Shown here: in pieces, positions 63,633 through 64,000 of the stretch
Layout: every line of letters starts with the position of its first letter
Position numbering within the stretch: the stretch's first letter is position 1
DNA from: Streptomyces sp. NBC_01454
GTDB taxonomy: Bacteria > Actinomycetota > Actinomycetes > Streptomycetales > Streptomycetaceae
Direction: 5' to 3'
Length of the DNA stretch: 64,000 bases
Assembly: GCF_036227565.1 (NCBI RefSeq)
Contig: NZ_CP109461.1
Location: 310,001-374,000 of the forward strand
Program-made: the position numbers and the translations under genes
Notes under the pieces: model-generated
Database searches by the model: none
The model's input: the letters and a program-made list of their open reading frames with translations, nothing else
Told to the model about the DNA's origin: nothing

Positions 63633-64000
63633 TCGAGGGCGCTGACGGTGTATCGGTTGCGGTGCTGGACGGTGACGTTGACGGTGCCGGTGTGGCATCG
63701 AAAGCAACAACTCTGAGCCGTGAGGCGGCGGCTGCGCACGGGCTGAGCCCGCGCCTGCTCGACGAGCTGGCCGAACTCGCCGAGGTCAAGGTCCGCGATG
63801 GCGGGCTGAAGCTGATGGGCGAAGGCAGCCTGCTGGTTGAGCTGACCAGGCATCTCATGCAGGCCGCCGTCGAGGCGGAGATGGACCAGCATCTGGGCGA
63901 GGAGGCCGGCCGCACCGGTGGCTGGGGCTCTCGTTCTGGCGGCAACGCCCGCAACGACTACCGGCCCAGGAAGGTCATGACGGAGGTCGGCGCCGTGGCG
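63628..64000 (+). pseudogene. Second copy of the IS256 N-terminal fragment, running off the window
   Basis: 373 bp matching 36715-37087 with a few substitutions (for example GRG to GWG and GYRP to DYRP). It starts in mid-gene (LIEGADGVSVAVLDGDVDG) with no start codon, joined to the tail of the preceding IS256 remnant, and is open to the window edge. Confidence 0.8.

Noticed and set aside
1..64000. tRNA, rRNA, riboswitches, integrase attachment sites and a linear-replicon telomere
   Set aside because: Looked for cloverleaf-like ends, conserved rRNA stretches, riboswitch aptamer cores and clustered telomeric palindromes; none was convincing by eye.

Overview
The DNA is very GC-rich, uses GTG and TTG starts freely, and carries a PcaL-type fused enzyme and a FilP/DivIVA-like coiled-coil protein. 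This points to a Streptomyces-like actinomycete. The density of insertion sequences (IS3, IS4, IS5, IS21, IS110, IS256, IS1380, ISL3), three group II introns and many broken genes suggests a chromosome arm or a large plasmid rather than core chromosome. No rRNA, tRNA or CRISPR array was seen.

Layout. 1-9.2 kb: IS3 remnants, a headless LuxR/LAL regulator, an intact pair of genes (alpha/beta hydrolase plus small membrane protein), and an IS4-type transposase wedged between IS3 pieces. 9.2-13.7 kb: a 4.5-kb module with one giant beta-propeller/Ig-repeat protein gene on the minus strand. 13.75-28.2 kb: a nest of mobile DNA. A group II intron lies antisense in the fifth codon of an IS21 istA. A coiled-coil gene and IS1380 elements follow. 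Then comes an IS3 element whose orfB is split by a group II intron; that intron is split by a second group II intron, and the second intron's ORF is split by a complete IS21. 28.2-38 kb: truncated LysE and GH92 genes, an intact amino-acid permease, an IS5 element, dodecin (frameshifted) and universal stress genes, broken serine hydrolase and P450 genes, and ISL3, IS256 and HD-domain remnants.

38.1-47.5 kb: the one clearly intact metabolic island. A tandem-IclR regulator is divergent from pcaI-pcaJ-pcaF-pcaH-pcaG-pcaB-pcaL-pobA. All eight genes overlap or nearly touch, and together they take 4-hydroxybenzoate via protocatechuate and beta-ketoadipate to succinyl-CoA and acetyl-CoA. A promoter-like sequence and a perfect 6-2-6 palindrome lie in the divergent gap.

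47.5-53.8 kb: hydrolase, IS1380 and ISL3 remnants, then a Tn554-like pair of tyrosine recombinases, the second interrupted by a complete IS3 with a 5-bp target duplication. 54.0-58.0 kb: a second, inverted copy of the propeller/Ig module, so the two copies bracket about 40 kb that includes the pca island. 58-64 kb: a Fic protein with a palindromic upstream site, an IS110 transposase, a broken integrase and fused IS256 remnants; the last repeats a segment at 36.7 kb.

Calls rest on reading motifs and comparing copies within the window. No database search was run.
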